The translations under genes were made by a program, and so were the position numbers. Below the pieces are notes generated by a model. It was given only the letters and a program-made list of their open reading frames with translations. It did no database searches and had not been told where the DNA came from. Of a stretch of DNA of 64,000 nucleotides, positions 17,000-25,666 are shown in pieces. This DNA comes from Pseudobdellovibrio sp. (lineage in GTDB: Bacteria; Bdellovibrionota; Bdellovibrionia; Bdellovibrionales; Bdellovibrionaceae), in assembly GCA_020696855.1 (NCBI GenBank), contig JAJFMT010000008.1, forward strand, positions 1 through 64,000, read 5' to 3'. How positions within the stretch are numbered: the stretch's first letter is position 1; every line of letters begins with the position of its first letter.

Positions 17000-18046
17000 T
17001 TACTTTTTCTTATCAACATCAATAGAGATTTCAGCGGTTACACGGCGGTTTTGATCGCGTCCCGCTTTCGTTTTATTGTCCGCCACAGGCTGAGTAGAAC
17101 CGTAGCCTACAGCGGTTAAGCGGGCTTCTTCTACTCCGGCAGCAACAAGGGCCGCTTTAACAGATTCAGCACGTTTCTGTGATAACTCTTTGTTTCTGTC
17201 AGCATCACCCAAGCTGTCAGTGTGACCTGCAATTTCAACTTTTGTTTCAGGGAATTTTTTCATGAAGTCAGCTAAGTTATTCACTTCAGCAAAGTACATA
17301 GATTGAAGATCAGATTTGTTTGAAAGGAAGTTCACTTTCAGACGAACAGAAGCTTTTTCTTTTTCAGAACAGCCGATTTGGTTAACGGCAACACCTGCCG
17401 GCGTGTTCGGGCATTTGTCGTCGCCATCGGCGATCCCGTCTTTGTCTGTGTCTTCAGCCGGTTTTGCCGGGGTAACAGCAGGAGCCTGAGAAACCGAAGT
17501 TTCCTTTTCTTCTTCAGCCGCATCTAAAGCGGTATGAAACGTGATAAAAAGTGAAGGCTGTACAGCCTGCGTTCCTTTTAAGTTCGCAGCATCGTCAGAT
17601 TTTACGATGTGGTAAACATTTGCAAGAACACCGGCAGAAATGTACTTCCACTCCGCTTCTAAACCGGCTGCACCTTTTGCTGCCAAAGAATTTGTTTTTA
17701 CATCAAGTGCACTTGTTGATTCCGCAGTAGCGACCGCAATTTTTGCCAAAGGGTGAATAAACGCACCCGGCATCCAGCGGTAAACGGCGCCCATGCTGAT
17801 CAATTGATGTTTAGAATCGATACCGTCAAAGTCTAATTTGTCTAAACCCAGCTCCACACCCCAGTTATCGTCTAAACCGTAACCCAGCCAGAAATTGTGG
17901 CCGTCACCTGAAGAGGCCGCTGAATTGAACGCTTCACCGCCGGCTTCGTGGGTATTACCTGCTCCAAGACCAAGCTCGATTTTCTCGTGCGCCTGCGCCG
18001 CTAAAGCCACAAAGATAACTAATAAAACTAACAGCTTTTTACTCAT
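17000..18046 (-). CDS. OmpA-family outer membrane protein
   Basis: Outer-membrane protein that ties the membrane to peptidoglycan. With the start at 18046 (GGAG before it) the protein is 348 residues: signal peptide ending AQAHE, an N-terminal OmpA-like beta barrel (to about 200), a calcium-binding thrombospondin-3-like segment (DTDKDGIADGDDKCPNTP), and a C-terminal OmpA domain with the peptidoglycan signature GHTDSLGDADRN and RAESVKAAL. A longer reading to 18220 is rejected because it would bury the signal peptide. It has its own terminator at 16932-16960 and diverges from the DUF502 gene. Confidence 0.94.
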   Translation of the reverse strand: MSKKLLVLLVIFVALAAQAHEKIELGLGAGNTHEAGGEAFNSAASSGDGHNFWLGYGLDDNWGVELGLDKLDFDGIDSKHQLISMGAVYRWMPGAFIHPLAKIAVATAESTSALDVKTNSLAAKGAAGLEAEWKYISAGVLANVYHIVKSDDAANLKGTQAVQPSLFITFHTALDAAEEEKETSVSQAPAVTPAKPAEDTDKDGIADGDDKCPNTPAGVAVNQIGCSEKEKASVRLKVNFLSNKSDLQSMYFAEVNNLADFMKKFPETKVEIAGHTDSLGDADRNKELSQKRAESVKAALVAAGVEEARLTAVGYGSTQPVADNKTKAGRDQNRRVTAEISIDVDKKK

Positions 18047-18155
18047 AAACTTCTCCGGTTTTTGATTAAGTTGAAAGAATTTAGAGAGTATTAAACCGAG
18101 TGACAACAAAAAGCCCTCCTTGACCTTTCTTTTGACCTCGTGAATCATAAAGCAA

Positions 18156-18752
18156 ATGAGCAAAATCCAGAAAATTTTCATCAGTGGTCTCGTCAGCTTT
18201 CTGCCCATGGCCGTCACCATTTACATAGTATATGCTGGCGTCACCATCGTTGAGAATTTATTGGGCACCTTTCTTATCCAGATACTGCCTGCAAACACTT
18301 ACATTCCCGGCTTTGGCTTCTTAGCAACTCTGATACTGATTTTCGTGCTTGGCATTCTGGTAAATAACTTTATCACGGCCGGCATTCTTCACCGCCTGCA
18401 GGAAAAGCTGACGGAAGTTCCGTTTATCAAAGTCGTTTATTCTCCTTTGCGCGACCTTATGAATTTATTTTCAAAAAAGGGCGCTAATTCCTTACAAAAA
18501 GTTGTGATGGTAAAATTCGACCACGGCAAAGAAGCGCTCGGTTTAGTCACGCGAGAACACTTCGGCGATGTCGAGGCGCTGGGGTTGGGTCCTGAAAAAG
18601 TAGCCGTTTATATGCCACTAAGTTACGGTATGGGCGGATACACGATGGTTGTAGACCGAAGCCAAATACGCCCCGTTGACATCTCGGTAGAAAAAGCGAT
18701 GAGTCTCGCATTAACCGGTTGGATCAAAACCGAACCGACTCAGAAGAACTAA
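18156..18752 (+). CDS. DUF502 family membrane protein
   Basis: A 198-residue protein with two membrane helices in the first 80 residues (about 10-32 and 52-74), then a cytoplasmic domain with the family's conserved points: EKLTEVPFIKVVYSPLRD, LGLVTRE and YMPLSYGMGGYT. DUF502 proteins are widespread in bacteria and plants (LCV-like) without a settled function. Only four bases separate its stop from the next start, so the two are probably an operon. No strong ribosome site precedes the ATG. Confidence 0.88.
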   Translation: MSKIQKIFISGLVSFLPMAVTIYIVYAGVTIVENLLGTFLIQILPANTYIPGFGFLATLILIFVLGILVNNFITAGILHRLQEKLTEVPFIKVVYSPLRDLMNLFSKKGANSLQKVVMVKFDHGKEALGLVTREHFGDVEALGLGPEKVAVYMPLSYGMGGYTMVVDRSQIRPVDISVEKAMSLALTGWIKTEPTQKN

Positions 18753-18755
18753 TTT

Positions 18756-20181
18756 ATGTCAGATCATTCACGTACAAAAACGATTTTAGAAAAAGCTCTC
18801 GATATAAATCTTGACCCGCAATTTTACGGTACGTTCGCAGAGATCGGCGCCGGCCAGGAAGTGGCCCGCCAGTTTTTTCAGGCCGGCAAAGCTTCACAAA
18901 CGATTGCTTTAACTATTTCAGCTTACGACATGACCTACAGTGATATCATTTACGGAAAAGAAAAAAGCGGACGTTACGTTTGCCTTCCCCGTCTTGATAA
19001 AATGCTCGACCGTGAATACGAAAAGTTAATTGAGCGCTTAGGGCCTTCCCGCGCGAAAAGCACATGCTTCTTCAGTTTTGCCGACACCGTTGCCACCGCA
19101 TCGGGTGCAGACAAAAAATCCTGCCACGGGTGGATGGGTGTAAAATTTCAGTCGTCGCCGGGATCAGAGCCGCAAGAAGTAAAACTGCATGTCCGCATGC
19201 TGGATAAATACCGTCTTCAGCAGCAGGAAACTCTAAGTAAGCTTGGAGTCAACTTGCTGCACAGCTGTTTTTACAAAAGGAAGAGCATGCAGGAATTCTT
19301 AACGGGCATGTTCGATCAAATCAAACCGGAGGCCTTAGCCGTTGACGCGATTTATTTTTCGGGTTCTGAATTTAAAAAATTCGATGGCTTGTATTTTAAT
19401 TTGTTGCTGGTTGAAAAAGGCTACAGCCAGGCTTGCCTGGTAGATTCTTCAGGACAAGTGCAAAACCCGCAGGATTTTCTGTGGGGCAAATCCTTACTGA
19501 TTCAGCGCGGATTCTTTCACCCTGTGACGAACACACACTTAGATATTTTTCAGCGCGGGCAAGAGCACTTCAAAAAAGAATTCAATGTTTCAGCGCGGGC
19601 AAGAGCACTTCAAAAAAGAATTCAATGTCAAAAATCAGGATTTGCTTGGATTATTTGAATTCACGATTGATAACCGCATTAAAAAAACTCACGTTTCAAC
19701 CGACGAAGCCTATGAGCGTGTGAAGATGATCAATCAGCTGAACATCCCTGTATTGGTCACTGGCTTTACTCTGTTTTACCAGTTAAAGGAATTCATTCGC
19801 ATCTCGACTCCGTCACCTTTAGCGATTGTCATCGGCGCTACTCACTTAGAGAAGCTGTTTGATGAGTCTTACTACTTCGACTTAAAAGGCGGTTTGTTAG
19901 AGGGTATGTCGAAATTATTGGGGCGCTTTTCACGCCTGTATATTTACCCTCATAAGACAGCTGACATTTGCTTATTAACAAAAAGTTTCTTCCCGAAACC
20001 GGAAGTTAAAAATATTTACCGGCACTTCATTGAAAGTAATATGATTCAGGATATCGCCGGCTGTGACGAGCTTTCGGAATTCATTCACTCAGACGATGTC
20101 AGAAAGCTGATGAAGAAAAAAGACAAAGGCTGGAAGAAGCTCGTGCCTGAGAAAATTCATAAGCTCCTCGAAGCTCAGTAG
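18756..20181 (+). pseudogene. Conserved protein of unknown function, split by a 40-bp tandem duplication
   Basis: The gene starts at 18756 and encodes a soluble protein (start motif YGTFAEIGAGQEVARQFF, then SAYDMTYSDIIYG), a conserved family I recognise but whose role I cannot name with confidence. After about residue 278 the frame is broken by a 40-bp tandem repeat (19551-19590 copied at 19591-19630); the first frame ends at 19658. The rest of the protein continues in another frame to 20181. Removing one copy restores one frame reading EFNVKNQDLLG across the joint, for about 461 residues. So this is either a recent loss of function, a reversible on/off switch, or an assembly error. It is likely co-transcribed with the DUF502 gene. 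Confidence 0.82.
19548..19628 (+). repeat. 40-bp perfect tandem duplication inside a gene
   Basis: CAGCGCGGGCAAGAGCACTT and the following 20 bases occur twice, period 40, with identity running from 19548 to 19628. Because 40 is not a multiple of three, the duplication shifts the frame by +1. Confidence 0.93.
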
Positions 20182-20210
20182 TTTTTCAAAAAAATTTAAA
20201 AGTCACCTTG

Positions 20211-20232
20211 TGCGCACCAGAAACAGTGCGCA
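20211..20232. terminator. Hairpin between the two converging broken genes
   Basis: TGCGCAC (20211-20217) pairs with GTGCGCA (20226-20232) around an 8-base loop. T-rich sequence lies on the minus-strand side (from the As near 20188-20199), fitting a terminator mainly for the aminopeptidase gene. Confidence 0.5.
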
Positions 20233-20253
20233 TCAAATTTCCACGCAGCAAAT

Positions 20254-21784
20254 TTAAATTTGAGACTTCAGCCACGCGATCATCGACTGCACCGGCTGTC
20301 CGCTGCCGCCGGTTTGCAGATACGGGCCCTGAACTTTATCTGTCCAGGCGTAAATATCCAAGTGAGCCCACTTCAAACCATTGCAGAATTTTTCTAAAAA
20401 TAAGGCAGCCTTCTAAAAATAAGGCAGCCGTAATTGCGCCCCCGAAGCTTTCGCCTGAATTTTTAAAATCAGCGAAGTTTGACGACATCGAACCGAAATA
20501 CTTTTGCACCAGTGGCATTCTCCAGTTCGGTTCGCCTGACTGCTGGCCCGCTTGCTGAATTTGCGCCGCTAATTTGTCGTCGTTGGAAAACAATCCAGCG
20601 ACATCGGCACCAAGCCCCACTTTGATGGCGCCGGTTAACGTTGCCAGGTCGATTAAATATTCAGGCGTTTCTTTTTGTTTCGCTGCTACATCCATTACGT
20701 CTGCCAAAACCAGACGGCCTTCGGCATCAGTGTTATCGATTTCAACCAAGTATCCCGCACGCGATTTGTAAACGTCGCTCGGGCGCATTGCTTTTGCGTC
20801 AACCGCATTTTCTGCCAGTGCTAAATAAAAATCACAGGCACGGCCGTAGTTCGCGTGCGCGGCCCAGTACGCAAGACCGATCACCGCAGCAGCGCCGCCC
20901 ATATCTTTCTTCATCAGGCGCATTGCTGACGACGGCTTGATATCTAAACCGCCGGTGTCAAAAGTTATGCCTTTACCGACGAAAGCGATCGGTTTTTTAG
21001 AGTTCTTCTTTTTAGGTCTGTACTGGATATGCACCATGCGCGGGCCGAACTCGGCACCTTTACCGACAGCATGATGAAGCCCCATTCCTTCTGCCAGCAA
21101 TTTTTTATCATCCCAAACTGTAACTTTAACGGTGTCTTTAGGAAGCGAAAGATCGCGCTTGATAATCTGTTCAACAGTCTCAGGGTTCACATCGTTCGGC
21201 GGCAAATTCACCAGGTGTCTGGCCACTTGTACGCCCAAGGCTTCCACCTGGGCCGCAGTGATTTCAGACATTAGCTTATCGGTCTTTGATTTATTTCCTT
21301 CACCGGAAAGTTTAACCGTCATTTTCGGAACATCGTTTTTATATGCGTTTAAAAAATTATAAGTGGCAAGCTCCATACCCACGATTAGTCCGCGTAAATC
21401 GCCTTCTTGCAAATCGAATAACTGCAAACTGACTTCAGAAATTTTCTGGGCTTTTAATTGCGCTACCACGGCTGCACCTTGATCACGGAACCACTGATAA
21501 TTGGATTCATCCAAAAGACCGTTGTGCTGGCCCTTTTTGATATCAGGCGCTTGGATGAACCAAACGAGATTTTGCTTTCCGGTAAAATTAAGTGTTTTCT
21601 TTTCGGAATTTAAAAGTAACTCTTTTTGAGAATCCAGAGCATGAAGTTCGACAAATTTTTTGAACATTTTTTTTCGTTCAACTGACTTTCTTTGAGCCAG
21701 CACAAAAACAACTGCATTTGGCTGCGTTCCCTTAGAATTAATTTCGAATTTGAGATTTGATTTTACAACTGCTGGAATGCTCAC
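20254..21784 (-). pseudogene. pepA: M17 leucyl aminopeptidase, frameshifted near the 3' end by a 19-bp duplication
   Basis: Cytoplasmic two-metal leucine aminopeptidase. Motifs GKGITFDTGGLDIKP, MKKDMGGAA and NTDAEGRLVLAD carry the metal ligands and are intact. GTG start at 21784 with GGAG before it. Near the end, a 19-bp tandem repeat (20392-20410 and 20411-20429) shifts the frame after AALFLE, so the present frame ends at 20336 with an unrelated tail. Removing one copy restores KWAHLDIYAW, the conserved C-terminal M17 block, and a natural stop at 20254 (503 residues). The catalytic core is complete, so activity may be partly kept. A sequencing or assembly error is also possible. Confidence 0.88.
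20392..20429 (-). repeat. 19-bp perfect tandem duplication in the aminopeptidase gene
   Basis: TTCTAAAAATAAGGCAGCC occurs at 20392-20410 and again directly at 20411-20429 (plus-strand reading). Nineteen is not a multiple of three, so the frame is broken. Confidence 0.93.
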
Positions 21785-21816
21785 GGATTCTCCTATCTAA
21801 GGCCGTTTTCCTTTGT

Positions 21817-21822
21817 TATAAT
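21817..21822 (+). promoter_or_regulatory. Consensus -10 box just before the EEP nuclease gene
   Basis: A perfect TATAAT lies 12 bases before the ATG at 21835. No good -35 is visible. A start 7 bases on would leave only about 6 bases of leader and no ribosome site. Confidence 0.4.
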
Positions 21823-21834
21823 GGTGCCTTAACT

Positions 21835-22905
21835 ATGACAGCAGGATCAACAAATAACCCTATTCTATCGGGCCAAAGCAGTGCGCAGGATTCGTCTCGC
21901 ACCGGCGCGTCCGATAGCTTGCGGATCGGGTTATTCAATGCCGAGAATCTGTTTTTGCTTTTTGATCATCCGGTACCGCCGCATTATATGAAACTGAACG
22001 AGGCCCAGTGGCAGGCCTTATCAGGTTCGGTATACGAAAATAAATCCCTGCCGAAGTGCATACAAATCGCCCAGATTATCAAAGCCGAACTTCCGGACAT
22101 CATGATGTTATGCGAAGTGGGCGGAGAAGAGTCACTTAAGAACTTCAATAAGCTTTTTTTAGATGATTTGTATCACACGGTCCTGATCGAAGGAAATTCC
22201 GACCGCAATATCGACGTAGGGTTTCTTATCCGCAAAGATAAAAAGCTGACGCACCACCTGAACAGTCACAAAGAGCGCCCGTTGAATTTTCTTTATCCGC
22301 ACGAGGTCCTGTCGAAGAAAACCGGCTACCCCATCAAGGCCACCACCCAGTATTTTTCACGCGACTGTGCTGAGCTGAAGCTGACAGACGCCGCCGGCAG
22401 TGAGCCTTACCTTATTATTTTGTTAACGCATTTGAAGTCCAGACTGGACCCTGAACGCATTGACCCGGGCGGTACAGAACGACGAACCGCAGAGCTTCGC
22501 ACATGCATTGACATCTACAAAGAACTCTCAATAAAGCATCCGCAAACACCTATTATTTTCGCGGGTGACATGAATGGCTATGCCGGAAAAACCAATACCG
22601 ACCTTGAGTTTGCGCCGCTCTACGCAGAAACAGATTTGCAGGATGTACTTGAGCTAGCAAACCTAAGCATCGAAAAACGTTCGACATTTTATCAAGTTAA
22701 AAACAATACGAAAGTTGAAGGAAAGCAAATCGACTACTGTTTTGTTTCGAAACACTTATACGAAAAAATAAAACCGGGATCTGCTGACGTGTATCGGTAC
22801 AAAGATGAGTTCGGATTTGCTATAGAGCAGCCGCGCAACTTAGATGACAAACTTCGTCTACCTTCTGATCACTACCCGTTATTTTTTACTCTTGAAAAGC
22901 TCTGA
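21835..22905 (+). CDS. Endonuclease/exonuclease/phosphatase (EEP) family protein
   Basis: Predicted Mg2+-dependent phosphodiesterase of the DNase I/AP-endonuclease fold. Conserved points: RIGLFNAENLF with the metal-facing Asn, CEVGG with Glu, THLKSRL, the GDMN loop, and the C-terminal SDHYPLFF Asp-His. There is no signal peptide, so it probably acts in the cytoplasm on nucleic acid or another phosphodiester. The start at 21835 is chosen because an upstream extension would overlap the divergent aminopeptidase start and lacks family sequence. At 356 residues it is a normal size. apaG follows after 21 bases. Confidence 0.85.
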   Translation: MTAGSTNNPILSGQSSAQDSSRTGASDSLRIGLFNAENLFLLFDHPVPPHYMKLNEAQWQALSGSVYENKSLPKCIQIAQIIKAELPDIMMLCEVGGEESLKNFNKLFLDDLYHTVLIEGNSDRNIDVGFLIRKDKKLTHHLNSHKERPLNFLYPHEVLSKKTGYPIKATTQYFSRDCAELKLTDAAGSEPYLIILLTHLKSRLDPERIDPGGTERRTAELRTCIDIYKELSIKHPQTPIIFAGDMNGYAGKTNTDLEFAPLYAETDLQDVLELANLSIEKRSTFYQVKNNTKVEGKQIDYCFVSKHLYEKIKPGSADVYRYKDEFGFAIEQPRNLDDKLRLPSDHYPLFFTLEKL

Positions 22906-22926
22906 GATTAAGTTCAGAATCGGCTT

Positions 22927-23316
22927 ATGAGCTTAAAAAAAACCACACATACGGAATTCCGCATCACAACCACATCGGTCTACGTTGATTCTGAATCGGC
23001 TCCGGATCAGAACAAGTTTTTTTTCGCTTACAAGATTGCCATCAAAAATTCCGGCAGCTCTCCCGCACAATTGATCAGCCGTCATTGGATCATCACAGAT
23101 GCTTTAGGCCACGTTGAAGAAGTCCGCGGGCCGGGAGTTGTGGGACTGCAGCCTAAGATCACTCCGGGGCAAACCTTTGAGTACGACAGTGCCTGCCCGC
23201 TAAAAACAAGCTCTGGCAGCATGAAGGGTTTTTACCAATTCGTTGATGAAAACGGCGAAAGCTTCGACGTAGAAATTCCGGAATTCTACTTAGTGGCTCC
23301 AACGGCAGTTCACTAA
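22927..23316 (+). CDS. apaG: ApaG domain protein
   Basis: A 129-residue single ApaG/FnIII-like beta-sandwich. Recognised by the conserved core: FAYKIAIKN, LISRHWIITDA, VRGPGVVGLQP, ITPGQTFEYDSACPL and GSMKGFYQF. Bacterial ApaG is linked to cobalt/magnesium resistance and Ap4A metabolism; the biochemical role is unsettled. It follows the EEP gene on the same strand and converges with the gene at 23318, with only one base between the two stop codons. Confidence 0.95.
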   Translation: MSLKKTTHTEFRITTTSVYVDSESAPDQNKFFFAYKIAIKNSGSSPAQLISRHWIITDALGHVEEVRGPGVVGLQPKITPGQTFEYDSACPLKTSSGSMKGFYQFVDENGESFDVEIPEFYLVAPTAVH

Positions 23317-23317
23317 T

Positions 23318-23668
23318 TTATTTCAAAATCATATTATCTTTGTAGACCATAATCTGAACTGATTGGCCTTCTCGTAGCTGATCATACTGCTTGTCAGTGA
23401 CTCTCATGGCTCCGCCCGCTTGCCCCTCTGCAGACTGCCAGCCCAGCGCCACATAAAAATGAAACCCCTGACAGGTTTTAGTTTTATCATCTTTACAAGG
23501 GAAATCGAATTCCTTCCAGGTTTTGCCTTTCACTTCGGCTTCATATGTTTGCCCCAAAACTCTCGTCATGGCATCTACAAACATTTCTTTTCGGACAGCA
23601 ATCGCTGCTAAAACAGAAAATCCCAGAATGAAAAACACGAAAACTGCCAGTTTTAACTTTGAATTCAT
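23318..23668 (-). CDS. Small exported or membrane-anchored protein, unknown function
   Basis: A 116-residue protein with one N-terminal hydrophobic segment (about 6-25, LAVFVFFILGFSVLAAIAV) that is either a signal peptide without a clear cut site or a membrane anchor. The remainder has two Cys (FPCKDD and KTCQGF) that could form a disulfide and a short beta-rich C-terminus. I do not recognise a family. Seven bases separate its ATG from the stop of pcp, so it is probably the last gene of a pdxH-pcp run. Confidence 0.65.
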   Translation of the reverse strand: MNSKLKLAVFVFFILGFSVLAAIAVRKEMFVDAMTRVLGQTYEAEVKGKTWKEFDFPCKDDKTKTCQGFHFYVALGWQSAEGQAGGAMRVTDKQYDQLREGQSVQIMVYKDNMILK

Positions 23669-23675
23669 TCCGTCC

Positions 23676-24257
23676 TTAACTTTCTTTCAAAATAGTGATG
23701 AGCTCTGAAAAACAAAGTAGGCTTTCACTGTAACTTAAAAAAGGTTTTTTGGATTCCATCGCCTGCACTTCAATCAGCGGAACATGCACAAACACCGTTT
23801 TCAAATTTTTAAATTCATTCAGAGTTCTGAAGTAAAGATCATTGCAAACAAAAGCTCCTGCTGAAAAAGAAATCTCAACCGGAAACTGTTCGGCCTTCAA
23901 TTTCTGGTAGACAGTGTCGACGGGAAACGTCGTCATCAGTGCCAGCGGCCCCTCAGCAATGCTGCCGGACTGTGGCTGACTGCCCGACTCATCTTTGTGT
24001 TCGGTTTGCACCCAGTTAAGCCCGATTTTTTCAAAACAGATTTTACTGCGGCCAGCGGCCTGGCCGATCTCAATAACGTAATCGTAAGTATGATCCTGTA
24101 AATGCTTTTTCAGAATTTCAAAACTTTTACCGAATTCGACAGGTAAAACTAATGCGGACACTTCTGGAAAGTTCTGCTCAAGCTCACTCGCGAGCATTTC
24201 GCTGGGATTTATTTTCTCCCCTAAAAATGGTTTAAAGCCCGTAACAAGAATTTTCAT
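23676..24257 (-). CDS. pcp: Pyroglutamyl-peptidase I (C15)
   Basis: Cytoplasmic cysteine peptidase that removes N-terminal pyroglutamate. The 193-residue protein starts with the family signature ILVTGFKPFLGEKINPSE; catalytic Glu lies around the GQAAGRS region, Cys in AGAFVCNDLY and His in FVHVPL. It is slightly shorter than B. subtilis Pcp (215). It directly abuts pdxH (the pdxH stop begins one base after its ATG), so the two are surely co-translated. Confidence 0.9.
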   Translation of the reverse strand: MKILVTGFKPFLGEKINPSEMLASELEQNFPEVSALVLPVEFGKSFEILKKHLQDHTYDYVIEIGQAAGRSKICFEKIGLNWVQTEHKDESGSQPQSGSIAEGPLALMTTFPVDTVYQKLKAEQFPVEISFSAGAFVCNDLYFRTLNEFKNLKTVFVHVPLIEVQAMESKKPFLSYSESLLCFSELITILKES

Positions 24258-24860
24258 TTACGGTGATCTCATGAAGCGGTCCCAGCCGCCTGCGGTCTTG
24301 CGGTAGACATATCGTTCGTGAATACGGCCCGATTTTCCGAACCAAAATTCAACTTCCAGCGGAAACAAGGCGTATCCGCCCCAATGCGGAGGGCACGGAA
24401 CATTCTGCCCTTTGTACTTTTCTTCAAGTGCAGTGATTTTATCCAATAAAACATCGTAAGACGAAATCTCTTCTGATTGTTCAGAGGCCCATGCGCCGAT
24501 CTGGCTGGCACGAGGACGTGAGGCAAAATATTTTTCAGAGACTTCGCGCGGAAGCTTTTCAACATAGCCTTCTATGCGCACCTGATGATCCAGGTGTGGC
24601 CAGAAGAAATTAGCCGAAACTTTCGGGTTATCCTGCATATCCTGGGCTTTACGGCCGTGATAGTTCGTATAAAAACAAAACCCCCTGTTTTGATTCATTT
24701 CAAAGAATTCTTTGAAAAACACAATCCGAACAGAGGGTTGATTTTCTTTATTTACTGTTGCGAGTGCCATCGCGTTTGCGTCCGGCACTCCTTTTAACTG
24801 AGCCTCTTTGTATGACTTTAAGAAATTCTCGAATGGATCCTTCTTAAAATCGAAGCTCAT
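24258..24860 (-). CDS. pdxH: Pyridoxamine 5'-phosphate oxidase
   Basis: FMN enzyme that oxidises PNP/PMP to pyridoxal 5'-phosphate, for salvage and synthesis of vitamin B6. The 200-residue protein has the FMN and substrate residues in the usual order: PSVRIVFFKEF, FYTNYHGRKAQDM, PHLDHQVRIEG, SRPRASQIGAWAS, and the C-terminal WGGYALFPLEVEFW plus RIHERYVY. It starts six bases after the FKBP stop, and pcp follows directly. Confidence 0.96.
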   Translation of the reverse strand: MSFDFKKDPFENFLKSYKEAQLKGVPDANAMALATVNKENQPSVRIVFFKEFFEMNQNRGFCFYTNYHGRKAQDMQDNPKVSANFFWPHLDHQVRIEGYVEKLPREVSEKYFASRPRASQIGAWASEQSEEISSYDVLLDKITALEEKYKGQNVPCPPHWGGYALFPLEVEFWFGKSGRIHERYVYRKTAGGWDRFMRSP

Positions 24861-24866
24861 GTAAAA

Positions 24867-25580
24867 TTACTTCTTAGCTTTTGGAGCTTTGCCTGGAGCC
24901 GGAGCTGCAGCTTGCTTCACGATCTCAAGCAATTCAACTTCGAATACTAATGCTGAATTCGGTGGAATGCCTGGGCGGCCTGCAGGACCGTAAGCTAACT
25001 CAGGTGGAATGAAAAGTTTGTATTTAGAACCAACTTTCATTAACTGAAGAGCCTCTGTCCAGCCTGGAATAACGCCAGAAACCGGGAACTCAGCAGGCTG
25101 ACCACGGTCAACTGAAGAGTCAAATTTAGTTCCATCAATCAATGTACCTGTGTAGTGACATTTAACTGAATCTTCTTTTTTAGGAACTGCGCCGTCGCCT
25201 TCTTTAATAACTTGGTATTGAAGACCAGAAGCTGTTGTTTTAACACCTTCAGCAGATTTATTTTTCTCTAAGAATTCAGAAGCTTTCTTTTTATTGTTTT
25301 CGCCTTCTTCAGCTTGCTTCTTCATTGCCATTTCTTGAAGTTTCATCATGGCTTTTTGAATTTCTTCGTCTTTCATTTCAGATTTGCCTTGAGCAGCATC
25401 TGCTAATGAAGCAGCTAAAGTCTTAGGATCAACTTCGATATTTTGCGCTTTCAAATTTTTACCGATTTGCTGACCGATAGCATATGAAGCCTGGCCTTTG
25501 TCAGATTTCAAATCAGGTTTGTTACAAGCTGTTAAAGTCAAAAACAGACCTGCTACAGCAACTAGAGCAATTTTATTCAT
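24867..25580 (-). CDS. FKBP-type peptidyl-prolyl isomerase lipoprotein (Mip/FkpA-like)
   Basis: Folding helper in the periplasm or on the membrane surface. The start at 25580 (AAGGA before it) gives a lipoprotein signal with lipobox TLTAC. The N-terminal dimerisation domain (SYAIGQQIGKNLKAQ, long helix rich in Lys/Glu) is followed by the FKBP domain (about 120-225) with YTGTLIDGTKFDSS, VIPGWTEAL and IPPELAYG, which carry the active-site aromatic residues. The tail is Ala/Pro/Lys-rich. An in-frame extension upstream to 25721 is not supported. Divergent from the EamA gene. Confidence 0.95.
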   Translation of the reverse strand: MNKIALVAVAGLFLTLTACNKPDLKSDKGQASYAIGQQIGKNLKAQNIEVDPKTLAASLADAAQGKSEMKDEEIQKAMMKLQEMAMKKQAEEGENNKKKASEFLEKNKSAEGVKTTASGLQYQVIKEGDGAVPKKEDSVKCHYTGTLIDGTKFDSSVDRGQPAEFPVSGVIPGWTEALQLMKVGSKYKLFIPPELAYGPAGRPGIPPNSALVFEVELLEIVKQAAAPAPGKAPKAKK

Positions 25581-25666
25581 TTGGATGTTCCTTTCATCAT
25601 GAACTTTAAATGTTGTCTTCACCGATAAAGCATGATCGAATTCATAATAGAAATCAAACACATAAC

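Noticed and set aside
18047-18220. Upstream extension of the OmpA-family gene
   Set aside because: It would bury the signal peptide at residue 59 and run into the divergent DUF502 gene; GGAG before 18046 decides the start.
19585-20181. Second half of the broken gene as an independent small gene
   Set aside because: Its apparent start lies within the 40-bp duplication, and the two halves read as one protein when a copy is removed.
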